From contig NZ_JBBOUU010000001.1 of NCBI RefSeq assembly GCF_038006205.1, forward strand, positions 2,792,001-2,856,000: a stretch of 64,000 nt of DNA, read 5' to 3'. The stretch comes from Solibacillus sp. FSL R7-0668. Its GTDB lineage: Bacteria > Bacillota > Bacilli > Bacillales_A > Planococcaceae. Made by a program: the position numbers and the translations under genes. This document shows positions 26,706 to 37,175 of this stretch, one piece after another (the first letter of the stretch is position 1; each line of letters starts with the position of its first letter). The notes under the pieces are model-generated. The model did no database searches, was not told the DNA's origin, and worked only from the letters and a program-made list of their open reading frames with translations.

Positions 26706-28067
26706 TTATTCACCTGCCCCATCAAGCTTTTGTAATATTTTTAAGCGCTCTTTTTCAAAGTCAACGGCGCTATCTTGTTGTTCTTGAGGAACTTCCTCAT
26801 TACGCTTATAAAACCAATCCGGTACTTGCTCATCACGGCCTACTTTTCGATTATTATAGGATGGCTTTTTCAATTGTGTTTGCTTTGGCTGCGTGCTTTC
26901 TCGCTTCCATTGTGCATATTTATCACGTTCTTGGCGCGCTAAATCCATCGCTTCTTTTGCGGTCTTCAGCTGCTTTCGGTTCCAGTGATCGGCAATTTTT
27001 TCTACATAGGCTTTCGGTAGCTTCATGTCTGTGGATAGCATCACATATTCTAATAACACATTCACGACTCCAACAGGCATACCATACTTTACAACTAAAT
27101 CTTCAGCAAGTTGGATCGAAGACGGAATCGGTTCTTTGCCATTATTTATATCACGTAAAACTTGAACAGGAGCCGTTGTTTCTAAATATTGCAGTAGCTC
27201 CTGCTCTTTTGATAAATTTTCATCCAAAGCTACATCTGGCTGTTTTTCAAATGTTTTTGTTAATATTGGTGCGTCTGTTGAAACGGTCAGCTTATAAAAA
27301 TCCGCTGCTGCTCGTTTTAACCGTTCTGTCGTGAGTTTATTGTGCTCATCGAGTGCCGTGATTACTACTTTTTGCATTTGTAGTGGTGATAAATGATATA
27401 AAAATGCGAGTTTCGCAATCGTATCTCGTGCCGTTAAGGTTAAAGCGGCACTTGGAATTAATTGCTCGGATAAGCCCGCCTGTAATAATTTAAAATCAAA
27501 TTGCTCATAGTAAAATGGATAATCTTCACTTTTCGCCTGATGGATCTCTAAATCGTCCATAGGTAAGCTTTGATTGATGGGGCGATACACATCTGTAAAT
27601 GTGCGCGTCACCTCTTCAAACTGAGCTTTATTTGGCTGTGTTAAAAAGCGTTGACGCAGTTTACGATAGGCGCCTTCTCCAATTTTGCTAAATAAGAACA
27701 TCGATAATAGTGGATCTTTAAAAAAGTTCGCTGCATCGAGCGGTCGCACTAATTCATAAAGAAAATGGCGGCCATCTGTTACGTCTTTTCGCCATGTACG
27801 TAAAAGCCCAATTGCTTCTAGTGCAATACGCGCTTCAAATACTTGCTTTAGTGGCAGAGATAGCACTTGCATTAAATAATAATGATTCATTACTTGCGCA
27901 TGATGATCTTCTGCCTCTGCCCATAGTGTTAAATACAAACTAATGGGTGTCGGACCCGTTAGTGGCTGGTAAAATAAAGTGATTAATTGACGTTCATTTG
28001 TTGAAAGTGCATGAGGGAGCATAATTTCAAAATGATCCGTAGGCTGTAATTCTGTGAAGTGAACCAT
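26706..28067 (-). CDS. dnaB: Replication initiation and membrane attachment protein DnaB
   Basis: A 453-residue Gram-positive DnaB (not the helicase), part of the DnaD/DnaB/DnaI primosome. N-terminal winged-helix region (about 1-110, with LITLFYQPLTGPTPISLYLTL) and a DnaB/DnaD C-terminal helical domain (about 300-390, ending DHWNRKQLKTAKEAMDLARQ). The tail is basic and low complexity. ATG at 28067. Its last codons carry the ribosome site of dnaI, so the two are translationally linked. Order nrdR-dnaB-dnaI as in B. subtilis. Confidence 0.93.
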   Translation of the reverse strand: MVHFTELQPTDHFEIMLPHALSTNERQLITLFYQPLTGPTPISLYLTLWAEAEDHHAQVMNHYYLMQVLSLPLKQVFEARIALEAIGLLRTWRKDVTDGRHFLYELVRPLDAANFFKDPLLSMFLFSKIGEGAYRKLRQRFLTQPNKAQFEEVTRTFTDVYRPINQSLPMDDLEIHQAKSEDYPFYYEQFDFKLLQAGLSEQLIPSAALTLTARDTIAKLAFLYHLSPLQMQKVVITALDEHNKLTTERLKRAAADFYKLTVSTDAPILTKTFEKQPDVALDENLSKEQELLQYLETTAPVQVLRDINNGKEPIPSSIQLAEDLVVKYGMPVGVVNVLLEYVMLSTDMKLPKAYVEKIADHWNRKQLKTAKEAMDLARQERDKYAQWKRESTQPKQTQLKKPSYNNRKVGRDEQVPDWFYKRNEEVPQEQQDSAVDFEKERLKILQKLDGAGE

Positions 28068-28084
28068 TTTTGTCCCCCCCTTTT

Positions 28085-28552
28085 TTATTTACCATTCGTT
28101 TGACGAGTCATAATTTCTTTTAGCTCATCGATAAATACGGTAATATCTTTGAATTGACGGTAAACGGATGCAAAGCGTACATAAGCCACTTCATCGACTT
28201 TCGCTAGGCTATCCATGACCATTTCCCCTACATCTTCAGAACGCACCTCTGCATTCCCTAAACGACGTAGCTCCTTTTCAATGGCTAGTACAATTTCTTC
28301 AAGCTGCTCCAGTGGCACTGGGCGTTTTTCACATGCACGAATTAACCCCCGTAATACTTTTTCACGACTAAACTCTTCTCGTGACCCCTCTTTTTTTACA
28401 ACGATTAATGGTGTTTCTTCTATTTTCTCAAATGTCGTAAATCGAAAGCTACATGATTCACATTCACGACGTCTACGTATTTCTTTGTTATCATCAACAG
28501 GTCTTGAATCCACAACGCGCGTTCCGTTGTATTGACAAGCTGGACATCTCAT
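28085..28552 (-). CDS. nrdR: Transcriptional repressor NrdR
   Basis: A 155-residue regulator of ribonucleotide reductase genes. N-terminal zinc ribbon: [17 protein letters not shown] and [16 protein letters not shown] (four Cys). ATP-cone from about 49 to 139, starting [19 protein letters not shown]. It senses ATP/dATP. First gene of nrdR-dnaB-dnaI. Length matches the family. No reductase genes lie in the window. Confidence 0.97.
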   Translation of the reverse strand: MRCPACQYNGTRVVDSRPVDDNKEIRRRRECESCSFRFTTFEKIEETPLIVVKKEGSREEFSREKVLRGLIRACEKRPVPLEQLEEIVLAIEKELRRLGNAEVRSEDVGEMVMDSLAKVDEVAYVRFASVYRQFKDITVFIDELKEIMTRQTNGK

Positions 28553-28683
28553 AGTTTTTTCTCCTAAGTCTTTTAGTTAATCTTTATTATATCAAAAAGC
28601 GCGCAATGGAAATAGTATTCCTACGCGTTTGCATTGAAAATGAATGCTTTCAAATTATATAGCGTAAGTAAAATATAAACAAT

Positions 28684-28728
28684 GAAAAAAAGCCCTTGTA
28701 GAAACAATTCGTTCTACAAAAGGCTTAG
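28684..28728 (-). terminator. Terminator after gapB
   Basis: Minus strand stem AAGCCTTTTGTAGAA / TTCTACAAGGGCTT followed by seven T. Confidence 0.9.
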
Positions 28729-28738
28729 AGTTTTCAGA

Positions 28739-29758
28739 TTAAGCGTTTACCGTTGCTAATTCGTTCGAAATTTTTGTTGCTAAGTCTACTACGCGAGCTG
28801 AGTAACCCCACTCGTTGTCGTACCAAGCGATTACCTTTACTTTACGGTCACCTAATACGATTGTCGATAAACCATCAACAGTAGACGAGAATGTTGTTGT
28901 GTTGTAATCAGAAGATACTAATGGTTCTAAATTGAAGTTTAAAATACCGTTCATTTTACCATCAGCATATGCTTTGAATACTGCATTTACTTCTTCTACT
29001 GTTACGTCTTTCTCTAAATCAACAACTAAGTCTACTAACGAAACGTTTGGAGTTGGTACACGTAATGCCATGCCGTGAATTTTGCCATCTAATTCTGGTA
29101 ATACTAAGCGTAAGGCTTTCGCTGCACCAGTTGAAGTTGGAATAATTGACGATGCACAGTTACGCGCACGACGTAAGTCTTTATGTGGGTTATCGATATT
29201 ATTTTGGTCATTTGTATAAGCGTGAACAGTTGTCATTAAACCGTTTACGATACCGAACTCATCGTTTAATACTTTTGCTACTGGAGCTAAACAGTTTGTT
29301 GTACAAGATGCATTTGAAATTACGTCATGCTTCGATAAATCTAATTTATCGTCATTAACACCTAATACGACTGTAATATCTTCATTTTTACCTGGAGCAG
29401 TTAAAATAACTTTTTTCGCGCCAGCTTCTAAGTGCATAGCCGCTTTTTCACGGTCATTAAATTTACCTGTAGCTTCAATAACAATATCTACGCCCATTTG
29501 AGCCCATGGTAATTTTAATGGATCACGTTCACTAACTAATTCAACGCGTTTGCCGTTTACGATTAAAGCGCCTTCTACAGCTTCGACAGTACCAGGGAAT
29601 ACGCCGTGATTTGTGTCATACTTAATTAAATGTGCTAACGTTTCAGATGGGTAGCTCGCATTTACCGCTACGATATTTACGTCACCGCGCATCATTGCTT
29701 GGCGGAACACCATACGACCAATACGGCCGAAACCATTAATTGCAATAGAAACTGTCAT
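28739..29758 (-). CDS. gapB: Glyceraldehyde-3-phosphate dehydrogenase, GapB type (gluconeogenic)
   Basis: A 339-residue GAPDH. Rossmann motif INGFGRIGR, catalytic Cys in SNASCTTNC (about 151-159) and the His in [10 protein letters not shown]. The cofactor loop is [17 protein letters not shown], lacking the Asp that selects NAD in GapA, and closely resembles B. subtilis GapB (NADP-preferring, used in gluconeogenesis). Gene order (gapB next to nrdR-dnaB-dnaI) supports this. B. subtilis has speD between gapB and nrdR; here it is absent. Confidence 0.93.
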   Translation of the reverse strand: MTVSIAINGFGRIGRMVFRQAMMRGDVNIVAVNASYPSETLAHLIKYDTNHGVFPGTVEAVEGALIVNGKRVELVSERDPLKLPWAQMGVDIVIEATGKFNDREKAAMHLEAGAKKVILTAPGKNEDITVVLGVNDDKLDLSKHDVISNASCTTNCLAPVAKVLNDEFGIVNGLMTTVHAYTNDQNNIDNPHKDLRRARNCASSIIPTSTGAAKALRLVLPELDGKIHGMALRVPTPNVSLVDLVVDLEKDVTVEEVNAVFKAYADGKMNGILNFNLEPLVSSDYNTTTFSSTVDGLSTIVLGDRKVKVIAWYDNEWGYSARVVDLATKISNELATVNA

Positions 29759-29812
29759 ATTATATAAATCCTCCTAAAAGTACATATCATTCGTTTTCTT
29801 TATTCGTTGATT

Positions 29813-29840
29813 AGTATAACACATATTTCAAAAAGGTGAA
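29813..29840 (-). promoter_or_regulatory. Promoter of gapB
   Basis: Minus strand -35 TTCACC (29835-29840), 16-base spacer, -10 TATACT (29813-29818). No CcpN-type operator could be assigned by eye. Confidence 0.55.
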
Positions 29841-30130
29841 CACATTTTACGCACATTCATAAAGTTGTTATTTTCTGATAATAACGCTCAAATAGCTACA
29901 CCAGGGATGACTATCTTTTACAATGTAAAGACTTCCACATCAATTACCGTAATTATTTCCCTATATTTTTCTCCATTTGCAACATGATAATTCCCTTGTT
30001 TTTTAAGGTTAAGTTGCTCTTGAGTCAACTGTGTTATACCCAAAAATTATTAGTGTGACTATTCCTATCTTTTGATTGATGAATTCTAATCAAAGAAGCT
30101 TCACTGTAGTTATTTTAAACCTCAATTTAA
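29841..30130. other. Intergenic region, nothing assigned
   Basis: About 290 AT-rich bases between the gapB promoter and the end of the TauE-like gene. Small imperfect hairpins only (for example around TTGATTGATGAATTCTAATCAA, about 30073-30094). No open frame or RNA element recognised. Confidence 0.4.
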
Positions 30131-30883
30131 TCATTTCAAAAAATCCACCATTATTTGTACGATCAGTAGTACGGTCACTACTCTTAGAAGTGGTTTAATA
30201 TGTTTTGATTTTAACTTCCTCGCTAAACGTAATCCTAACTGGGCACCTACAATTGCCCCAATCATCAAGGCGATGGTCAGTGGCCAAATGATTTTACCTG
30301 TTGAAATATACGTAATGGATGCCCCAAAGCAACTTGAGAAAACACCAATTCTAGCTAAACCCACCGCTCGGATATACGCTATTTTTTGGCTAGCATACAA
30401 ATACATTGCAAGTGTGCTGCTCCCAGGTCCAAACATCCCGTCATACATACCAATTCCAAGTAAGGCTGTACCTATTTTCTTATTCACATGTAACGGCTCT
30501 GTCCCATCAAAGTTCCCACTACCCATGAAAGATGTAACAAATGCAAAGCTAAGCAATACAATTGCAATGACCGTCAGCACCTCCCCACTTAAAAAGGAGG
30601 CAATGAGTCCACCTAAAACCCCACCCCCTAAGCAAAATGCGATGACAGCTAGCGCCTCTTTACCCGAAACTTCTTTCTGTTTAAAAATAACAAGAAAACT
30701 AGTTAACGAACTAACTGTATTAGACACTTTATTTGCGCCAATTGCTGAATGCACGGGCAAACCCATGAGGAGCATTGTCGGTAAGCTGATAAGTCCTCCG
30801 CCTCCCACTAACGTACCAACTACATTGCCAACGACCCCGACAATAAAAAAAGGAGAAATTCCATAAAAGAGCCTTCTTTCCAT
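30131..30883 (-). CDS. TauE/SafE-family sulfite exporter-like permease
   Basis: A membrane protein with about eight helices in two repeats. TauE/SafE features: GNVVGTLVGGGGLISLPTML near the N terminus and the second repeat GMYDGMFGPGSSTLAMYLY, with the shared Gly-rich G-x-x-G-x-G-x-G pattern. Members export sulfite, sulfoacetate or other organic anions; the substrate here is unknown. The start is unsure: ATG at 30883 gives a normal N terminus but no ribosome site, and the frame is open to a TTG at 30937, also without one. Monocistronic. Confidence 0.82.
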   Translation of the reverse strand: MERRLFYGISPFFIVGVVGNVVGTLVGGGGLISLPTMLLMGLPVHSAIGANKVSNTVSSLTSFLVIFKQKEVSGKEALAVIAFCLGGGVLGGLIASFLSGEVLTVIAIVLLSFAFVTSFMGSGNFDGTEPLHVNKKIGTALLGIGMYDGMFGPGSSTLAMYLYASQKIAYIRAVGLARIGVFSSCFGASITYISTGKIIWPLTIALMIGAIVGAQLGLRLARKLKSKHIKPLLRVVTVLLIVQIMVDFLK

Positions 30884-31070
30884 TCGTACTAAAATGTAAA
30901 TTAAGCATACCTTTCCATAACTAATTAGTAAATTCAATAATTTTTATCGTGGCTCATTAGAAATAATCATCCTTCTTTTATCACGATCAGCTTTACCTTT
31001 TTAGCAATCACTCCGACTGACTATATCCATAGAAAATATGCGTTTTAAATTATTCGTCTCCAAGAAAAGT

Positions 31071-31099
31071 AAAATGCCATGAACACTAGGTCCATGGCA
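31071..31099 (-). terminator. Terminator after coaE
   Basis: Minus strand stem TGCCATG / CATGGCA followed by TTTTACTTTTC. It lies about 56 bases past the coaE stop. Confidence 0.65.
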
Positions 31100-31154
31100 C
31101 ACTAAATTTATATTTTTTTCTTTGTTGAAGAATTCCTTTAATAAGGGCACTCCA

Positions 31155-31751
31155 TTATTTCAACACATTCCACTCATATAAAATGGATTGCAACTGAATA
31201 GCTGTATCTTCTAATGTGCCATTATTATGAATCACGGCATCTGCTAGCTGCTCTTTTTCTTTAACAGGAATTTGAGTCGCGATACGCGTGCGTGCTTCGT
31301 CTTCTGTAAAGCCATTACGCGCCATTAAACGCTGTAACTGTACTTCTTCCTCGACTGAAACAACAATAATCTTCTCTACAAAATGCTCAAGCTTGCTTTC
31401 AAACAATAATGGAATATCCATAAAAATATTTTTTTCACCATACGACATAAATTCGTCACGCTGGCGCAGCATTTCCTCACGAATAGCGGGATGGATGATG
31501 CTATTAAGTGTTTTACGCATCTCTTCATTATGAAAAATAATGCTGCCCACTTTTGCACGGTCCATTGAACCATCCTCGGCAATTACCTCGGGACCAAACG
31601 CATCGGCAATTTTTTTTAATGTTGGTGTGCCAGGCTCAACAACTTGACGTGCCACAACATCGGCATCCACGATTGGCAAATTATACGATTGAATCATTTT
31701 TGCGACCGTACTTTTTCCGCTCGCAATACTCCCTGTTAATCCAATAATCAC
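31155..31751 (-). CDS. coaE: Dephospho-CoA kinase
   Basis: A 198-residue P-loop kinase for the last step of coenzyme A synthesis. Walker A GLTGSIASGKS (about 4-14), the DADVVARQVVEPG substrate loop (about 31-43) and the lid region QLQRLMARNGFTEDEARTR. GTG start at 31751 with AAAAGGGGAAA upstream. Third gene of polA-mutM-coaE. Confidence 0.95.
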   Translation of the reverse strand: MIIGLTGSIASGKSTVAKMIQSYNLPIVDADVVARQVVEPGTPTLKKIADAFGPEVIAEDGSMDRAKVGSIIFHNEEMRKTLNSIIHPAIREEMLRQRDEFMSYGEKNIFMDIPLLFESKLEHFVEKIIVVSVEEEVQLQRLMARNGFTEDEARTRIATQIPVKEKEQLADAVIHNNGTLEDTAIQLQSILYEWNVLK

Positions 31752-31766
31752 AGTAAATTTCCCCTT

Positions 31767-32639
31767 TTACTTTTGGCATTGCGGGCAATAGGTCGATGTT
31801 CTGCCCGCAATGACCATTGATTCTGTAGTTGTTCCGCATGTTAAACATTGCTTTTTACCGTACATCTTTAAACGATGCTGCATCGTACCCGCGTCGCCAT
31901 TAATGCTTCGGTAATCGGATATGGTCGAGCCGCCGGAATCAATGCTCTCTTGTAAAACCGCACAAATTACTTGAAATAACTCGAGTTTTTGCTCCTGGAC
32001 CACTTCACTTGTCGGTTTAGCTGGATGAATCTTCATTTTAAATAAGGATTCCGTCGCATAAATATTCCCACAGCCTGAAATCACTTGCCCGTCCATAATC
32101 ACTTCTTTAATGGCCTTTTTCGCAAAGCGCGGCTTATTGCTTTGCGTTAAGAAAAAATCACTAGCCTCCGCATCAAACGGCTCTGGTGCCATTTTTAAGA
32201 GCGGTGCATGCTCGGCAATCTCTTTTATAAAGCGCAATTCTCCAAAGCGACGAATATCCGAATAAACAAGTAACTCACCACTCGTTAATGTAAAGATGGC
32301 ATGAATATGCTTGCGGAACTTGTCCTCTTTGATATCAAGCACATCGTTGACGACAAACCATGCACCCGTCATGCCTAAATGATTCACCAAAACATAGCTT
32401 TCTCCGTCTTTCTTTAAATGAAAGAAAATATATTTCGAACGGCGCTGTAATTGTTCAATCGTCATTCCTTGCAGCATTTGCTCAAAATGCTGGGGCGCGG
32501 CGTTTTTAACAATTGCTTGCTTTCCAGCTTCATGCGCCGCATAAACCGTTTGAGAAAGGGTCACACTGGCAATCGTTTTTCCTTCTATAATTGGCCGTAA
32601 ATCACGTACTACGCCTTCTACTTCTGGTAATTCTGGCAT
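31767..32639 (-). CDS. mutM: Formamidopyrimidine-DNA glycosylase
   Basis: A 290-residue base-excision repair enzyme removing 8-oxoguanine and FaPy lesions. Starts MPELPEVEGVV, giving the catalytic Pro2-Glu3. Other motifs: helix-two-turns-helix near GCGNIYATESLFKMKIHPAK, and C-terminal zinc finger CLTCGTTTESMVIAGRTSTY then CPQC. Between polA and coaE, as in B. subtilis. Confidence 0.97.
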   Translation of the reverse strand: MPELPEVEGVVRDLRPIIEGKTIASVTLSQTVYAAHEAGKQAIVKNAAPQHFEQMLQGMTIEQLQRRSKYIFFHLKKDGESYVLVNHLGMTGAWFVVNDVLDIKEDKFRKHIHAIFTLTSGELLVYSDIRRFGELRFIKEIAEHAPLLKMAPEPFDAEASDFFLTQSNKPRFAKKAIKEVIMDGQVISGCGNIYATESLFKMKIHPAKPTSEVVQEQKLELFQVICAVLQESIDSGGSTISDYRSINGDAGTMQHRLKMYGKKQCLTCGTTTESMVIAGRTSTYCPQCQK

Positions 32640-32651
32640 TGCCTTAACTCC

Positions 32652-35279
32652 TTATTTCGCGTCATACCATGTCGCACCATGTGAATAATCTACCTTTAGT
32701 GGCACAAGTAATTCAATGGCATGCTCCATCACTTCTGGTACAATACGTTGTAAAATTTCTACTTCTTCCTCTGGTGCCTCAAAGATCAATTCATCATGCA
32801 CCTGTAATAATAATTTTGCCTGTAAGCCTTCTTGTTGTAAACGTGCATCCATATCAATCATTGCTTTTTTAATAATATCCGCCGCGCTGCCTTGAATTGG
32901 CGTATTCATCGCCGTGCGCTCTGCAAAGCTTCGTAAATTGAAGTTCGAGCTTGTAATATCCGGTAAATAACGGCGGCGGTTTAGAATCGTTGTGACATAG
33001 CCCTTTTTCTTCGCCTCATCGACAATGGAATCCATATACTTTTTGACACCTGGGAAGCTTTGTAAATAGTTTTCGATAAACGTTGCGGCTTCCTTTCTCG
33101 TGATGTCTAAGCTTTGTGATAAGCCGTAATCGCTTATGCCATAGACAATTCCAAAGTTAACCGCCTTCGCTGTACGGCGCATATTGCTCGTTACGTCGTC
33201 AGCTTCTACACCAAACACATCCATTGCCGTACGGGTATGAATATCCATACCTTGCTTGAACGCCTCCACAAGCACCTCATCTTCACACATATGAGCTAAA
33301 ACGCGTAGCTCGATTTGAGAATAGTCCGCCGCAAATAATACCCAGTCCTTTTTCGATGGCACGAATGCTTGGCGGATTTTACGCCCTTCCTCTAAACGAA
33401 TCGGGATATTTTGTAAGTTTGGATCGGTTGAACTTAAACGCCCAGTAGCAGTTAATGCTTGCTGGAAGCGTGTGTGTACTTTTGAGTCATCATCGCGCAC
33501 TTCCTTTGTTAATCCCTCAATATACGTAGATTGTAGTTTTGCTAGTGTACGGTACTGTAAAATATGCTTCACAATATCATGCTCTGCTTGCAATTTCTCC
33601 AGCACATCGGCTGCTGTTGAATAGCCTGTTTTCGTTTTTTTAATGACAGGTAATCCAAGCTTATCAAATAAAATCACGCCTAATTGCTTCGGTGAATTGA
33701 TGTTGAAGGTTTCGCCGGCATGTTCATAGATGGTTTGTTCAATAACATCTAGCTTTGCTTTCAATTCATCGCCCATTTGTTCGAGTGTATCTACGTTTAC
33801 CGTAATCCCTTCACTTTCCATTCGCCCTAAAATATGCGCAAGTGGCAGCTCAAGCTCTTTATATAGCTCAAATTGTTCATTTTCCTGTAGCTTACCTTCT
33901 AGTGATGGCTGCAGTTTCCAAACGGCAACGGCTTTACGGCTCACATGCTCTGCTAAAGCATCTGCTGCTGGTAACGTCCATTTTGCCCCTTTTCCATAAA
34001 CCACTTCGTTTGCCTGAACATCTGTATAACCAAATTCCTTAGCTAATGTCGCGACATCATCTCCTGAAATCGATGGTTTTAAAATGTAGGTAGCTAATAG
34101 TAAATCAAACTCGACACCTTTTAACTGAATATCAAAACGTTGTAGCATGGCCTGTGTCGCCTTACTATCAGCCATGTATTTTTTCTTCGTTTCATCTTCT
34201 AGCCATGCCTTAAGCGCCTCATTGTTAGGCACGGTGTCAATGGATGTATAATACGTTTTCTCACCATCTGATAGGGCAAGTCCAAATGCTTTGCAGCTAT
34301 GATAATGCTCATTTTCAAGCTCTAAATGCAGTGCCATCGTGTCTTTTAACAGATCTGCTGTAATGGTCTCTACAACCGTAAAATGCACTTGTGCCTGTTC
34401 GGTTTCTTCTACTGTAAAATCACTTTTTTCGATTAATGATTTAAAGCCTAGCTCTTGCCAAACATCCAGTAATGCTTCTTCATTCGGACCTGTGTACGCT
34501 AAATCCTCTAAACCGATTGTAATCGGTGCCTCTGTATGAATCGTTGCTAGTTTTTTAGATAAATGGGCAAGTTCTTCATTTTCAACGAGCTTTTCCTTCA
34601 TTTTAGAAGCCTTCATTGCATCAATTGCCTCGTATAGCTTTTCGATTGTGCCATGCTCTTTTAATAGCTTAATTGCTGTTTTTTCACCAACGCCCGGTAC
34701 ACCTGGAATATTATCGGATTGATCGCCCATAAGCCCTTTCATATCGATAATTTGAATCGGTGTTAAGCCGTATTTTTCCTCGATATGTGCAGGTGTGTAT
34801 TTTTCGATATCGGTAATCCCTTTTTTCGTAATATATACCGTTACATTCTCTGTTGCGAGTTGTGTTAAGTCTTTGTCGCCTGATACAACGATAACTTCTG
34901 TGCCCTGTGCTGCCGCTTGTTTTGCCAATGTACCGATAATGTCATCTGCCTCGTATAGCTCTAGCTCATAGCGTTTAATATTATACGCATCGATTAATTT
35001 ACGAATGTATGGGAATTGCTCGGATAATTCAGGTGGCGTTTTTTGACGACCGCCCTTATATTCACCAAATGACTCGTGACGGAAGGTCGTTTTGCCGGCA
35101 TCAAATGCGACTAACATTTGCGTTGGGTTTTCTTCACCGATAATTTTTTGTAGCATCGTCGTAAAGCCATATGTTGCGTTAGTATGAATGCCATTATCGT
35201 TCGTTAATAAGGGCAAAGCAAAAAAGGCGCGATACGCTAAGCTGTTACCATCTAATAAAAGTAATTTTTCTTTTGTCAT
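32652..35279 (-). CDS. polA: DNA polymerase I
   Basis: An 875-residue PolI. N-terminal 5'-3' exonuclease (1-290, with LLLLDGNSLAYRAFFALP, VSGDKDLTQL and MGDQSDNIPGVPGVGEKTA). The middle domain (about 300-465) is a vestigial 3'-5' exonuclease: the expected D-x-E is replaced by HLELENEH, so proofreading is probably lost, as in other Bacillus PolI. Polymerase domain (470-875): motif A DYSQIELRVLAH, motif B RRTAKAVNFGIVYG, motif C QVHDELIFEAP. The start at 35279 follows TTGGAGGAACTTGC; upstream in-frame codons are ignored. Confidence 0.97.
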   Translation of the reverse strand: MTKEKLLLLDGNSLAYRAFFALPLLTNDNGIHTNATYGFTTMLQKIIGEENPTQMLVAFDAGKTTFRHESFGEYKGGRQKTPPELSEQFPYIRKLIDAYNIKRYELELYEADDIIGTLAKQAAAQGTEVIVVSGDKDLTQLATENVTVYITKKGITDIEKYTPAHIEEKYGLTPIQIIDMKGLMGDQSDNIPGVPGVGEKTAIKLLKEHGTIEKLYEAIDAMKASKMKEKLVENEELAHLSKKLATIHTEAPITIGLEDLAYTGPNEEALLDVWQELGFKSLIEKSDFTVEETEQAQVHFTVVETITADLLKDTMALHLELENEHYHSCKAFGLALSDGEKTYYTSIDTVPNNEALKAWLEDETKKKYMADSKATQAMLQRFDIQLKGVEFDLLLATYILKPSISGDDVATLAKEFGYTDVQANEVVYGKGAKWTLPAADALAEHVSRKAVAVWKLQPSLEGKLQENEQFELYKELELPLAHILGRMESEGITVNVDTLEQMGDELKAKLDVIEQTIYEHAGETFNINSPKQLGVILFDKLGLPVIKKTKTGYSTAADVLEKLQAEHDIVKHILQYRTLAKLQSTYIEGLTKEVRDDDSKVHTRFQQALTATGRLSSTDPNLQNIPIRLEEGRKIRQAFVPSKKDWVLFAADYSQIELRVLAHMCEDEVLVEAFKQGMDIHTRTAMDVFGVEADDVTSNMRRTAKAVNFGIVYGISDYGLSQSLDITRKEAATFIENYLQSFPGVKKYMDSIVDEAKKKGYVTTILNRRRYLPDITSSNFNLRSFAERTAMNTPIQGSAADIIKKAMIDMDARLQQEGLQAKLLLQVHDELIFEAPEEEVEILQRIVPEVMEHAIELLVPLKVDYSHGATWYDAK

Positions 35280-35390
35280 GCAAGTTCCTCCAATACATTC
35301 CATTTATATCAACATAAATTCACTTATCTGTTCTCCTTCTACTTTAGCGATTGTTTTACTGAAATGCCAATATAAATGTAGGAAAAAGAA

Positions 35391-35430
35391 GAAAAAGCCT
35401 AGAAGCACGAATCCCTCATGCTCTAGGCTT
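35391..35430 (-). terminator. Terminator after the second chemoreceptor gene
   Basis: Minus strand stem AAGCCTAGA / TCTAGGCTT with a loop of about 18 bases, then TTTC-rich tail. Confidence 0.8.
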
Positions 35431-35441
35431 GTCCCTTAAAA

Positions 35442-37124
35442 CTATATTGTGAACTTATCAATTTGAGATTTTAATTTAATAATCATTGTATTTAGCTCTG
35501 TTGCAATACTTAACATTTCTTCAGAAGAAGCGGTTTGCTCTTCCACCGATGCAGCAATGCTTTGTGAATGATCATTTGTTGCTTCTAATGATTGTACTGT
35601 AGCATTTGTCGTTTCAAGTATTTGCTGTGACCCACTTGAAATTTCTTGAATCGTCATTGTCACTGTTTGAATTTCTTTATTCATCTGATCCACTAGGCTC
35701 GAAATCGTATTAAATGTTTCACCAGCCGAATAAATCGTTTTACTTTCTTGTTCAATTTTTGACACAACATTATTCATTGCAATAACAGACTCATTTGAAT
35801 CTTTTTGCATTTCGTCAATTAACGAGGTAATATTGCTTGCTGAGTTCGCGGATTGCTCTGCTAAAGAGCGTATTTCATCTGCTACAACAGCAAAGCCTTT
35901 TCCATATTCACCAGCACGTGCAGCTTCAATAGCTGCGTTTAATGCTAATAAATTAATTTGGTCTGAAATATTTGAGATAATCTTCGTAATTTGACTTACT
36001 TCCGTAGAACGGTTGTTCATTTGCTGCGTTTTTTCTAATGACAGCTTAGCCGTCTCATTGATGCCTTCAATCCCTAAAACAGATTTTTGAATTACTTCAT
36101 TCCCTTGAGTGGCTACACTCGTTGCATTGCTCGCTTCATTTGAAACCGAATGCGTTAAATTAGAGATATCTGAAATTTGACCAACAATTTGCTGTACTGC
36201 TACGAGATTTTGTGTCGCCCCTGAAGTAATAAGCTCTGTACTAGATGCAATTTCTTGAATAGCACCGGAAACTTGATTAGACGCAACCGTTAATTGCTCC
36301 ACACTTAATTTTAAAGTAGTTGAGCCCTCTTCTACATGGTTAGAAGTATCTGTAACATGCACAATCGTTTCTCTTAATTGAGATTGCATATGTGCGAAAC
36401 TCTGTGCTAAACGGCCAATCTCATCCTGCCCTTTTACTTCTAATTCTTTAGACAAGTCTCCACCAGCAACAACTTCTGTATGATCAGCTAATATAATTAA
36501 AGGTGTTACAATCTTTTTGGAAATGATCACTGCTATAATCGAACCTAAAATAACCGCCACAACTAAAAGCCCAATAACAACTTTTATTAAAAGACTATTT
36601 AATTCATCAATAAAGTCTGCATCAGCATCTAAACCTAACACGGAATCTGTTCCCGGAATTTGTAAGAACGTTGATTTATGCTTCCCATAATCGTCCTCAT
36701 ATATTTCACTGACAATCATATCCTGTGTGTTTAATGCCTTTGCTTGATCAGGTGTAAATGCTAATGGCGTTAAATAATCATCCGTATTTCCTAATACTAA
36801 TATGACTTCTTCGCCATCTACCTTACTCATAATATAGGCACTTTCTAGCTTAAATTCTTCTTGAAATGCTGTAATTTCTTGCTGTAATTCCTTGTATGTT
36901 GCCTCATCTGTTTTAGCTTTATTTATTGTATCTTCATCAAATAATACACTGAACTTTTCCATATTTAAAACTAAATTTTGATTGTACTGCGGGATAATAT
37001 GGCTCGTAATTAAATTACTTGAAACGAAGAATAATACCGAACCAAAAACAACACTTACGACAAGAATAGGAATTAAAATTCCTAATAAAACTTTCATTTT
37101 TACTGAATTTATTATTTTTAACAT
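35442..37124 (-). CDS. Methyl-accepting chemotaxis protein (Cache-like sensor)
   Basis: A 560-residue chemoreceptor. Membrane helix 1 (about 12-34), extracellular domain (36-180) with mixed alpha/beta character ([33 protein letters not shown]) like a single Cache domain, helix 2 (182-205), HAMP (206-260), then the signalling coiled coil. Tip: [20 protein letters not shown] near residue 395. The weaker sensor identity means the ligand is unknown. It lies 52 bases after an ATP-grasp gene on the same strand, so the two may be co-transcribed. Confidence 0.92.
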   Translation of the reverse strand: MLKIINSVKMKVLLGILIPILVVSVVFGSVLFFVSSNLITSHIIPQYNQNLVLNMEKFSVLFDEDTINKAKTDEATYKELQQEITAFQEEFKLESAYIMSKVDGEEVILVLGNTDDYLTPLAFTPDQAKALNTQDMIVSEIYEDDYGKHKSTFLQIPGTDSVLGLDADADFIDELNSLLIKVVIGLLVVAVILGSIIAVIISKKIVTPLIILADHTEVVAGGDLSKELEVKGQDEIGRLAQSFAHMQSQLRETIVHVTDTSNHVEEGSTTLKLSVEQLTVASNQVSGAIQEIASSTELITSGATQNLVAVQQIVGQISDISNLTHSVSNEASNATSVATQGNEVIQKSVLGIEGINETAKLSLEKTQQMNNRSTEVSQITKIISNISDQINLLALNAAIEAARAGEYGKGFAVVADEIRSLAEQSANSASNITSLIDEMQKDSNESVIAMNNVVSKIEQESKTIYSAGETFNTISSLVDQMNKEIQTVTMTIQEISSGSQQILETTNATVQSLEATNDHSQSIAASVEEQTASSEEMLSIATELNTMIIKLKSQIDKFTI

Positions 37125-37175
37125 TTGTAGCTACCGAATTAACAAGTAGCTTTTCACTCCCTACTATTTTGTATT

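Noticed and set aside
26687-27334. 215-codon plus-strand open frame with hydrophobic stretches
   Set aside because: Antisense shadow of dnaB; hydrophobicity follows from the reverse of Lys/Glu/Gln codons.
30273-30866. 197-codon plus-strand open frame
   Set aside because: It is antisense to the TauE-like permease; the permease frame has membrane helices and family motifs, the antisense one is Pro/Lys-rich shadow coding.
31071-31099. Small RNA gene in the coaE downstream gap
   Set aside because: Only a terminator-like hairpin is present; no promoter or further structure.
36000-36020. Idea that the two chemoreceptors are a recent duplication
   Set aside because: Only the conserved signalling tip is alike; the sensor domains and coiled-coil details differ.
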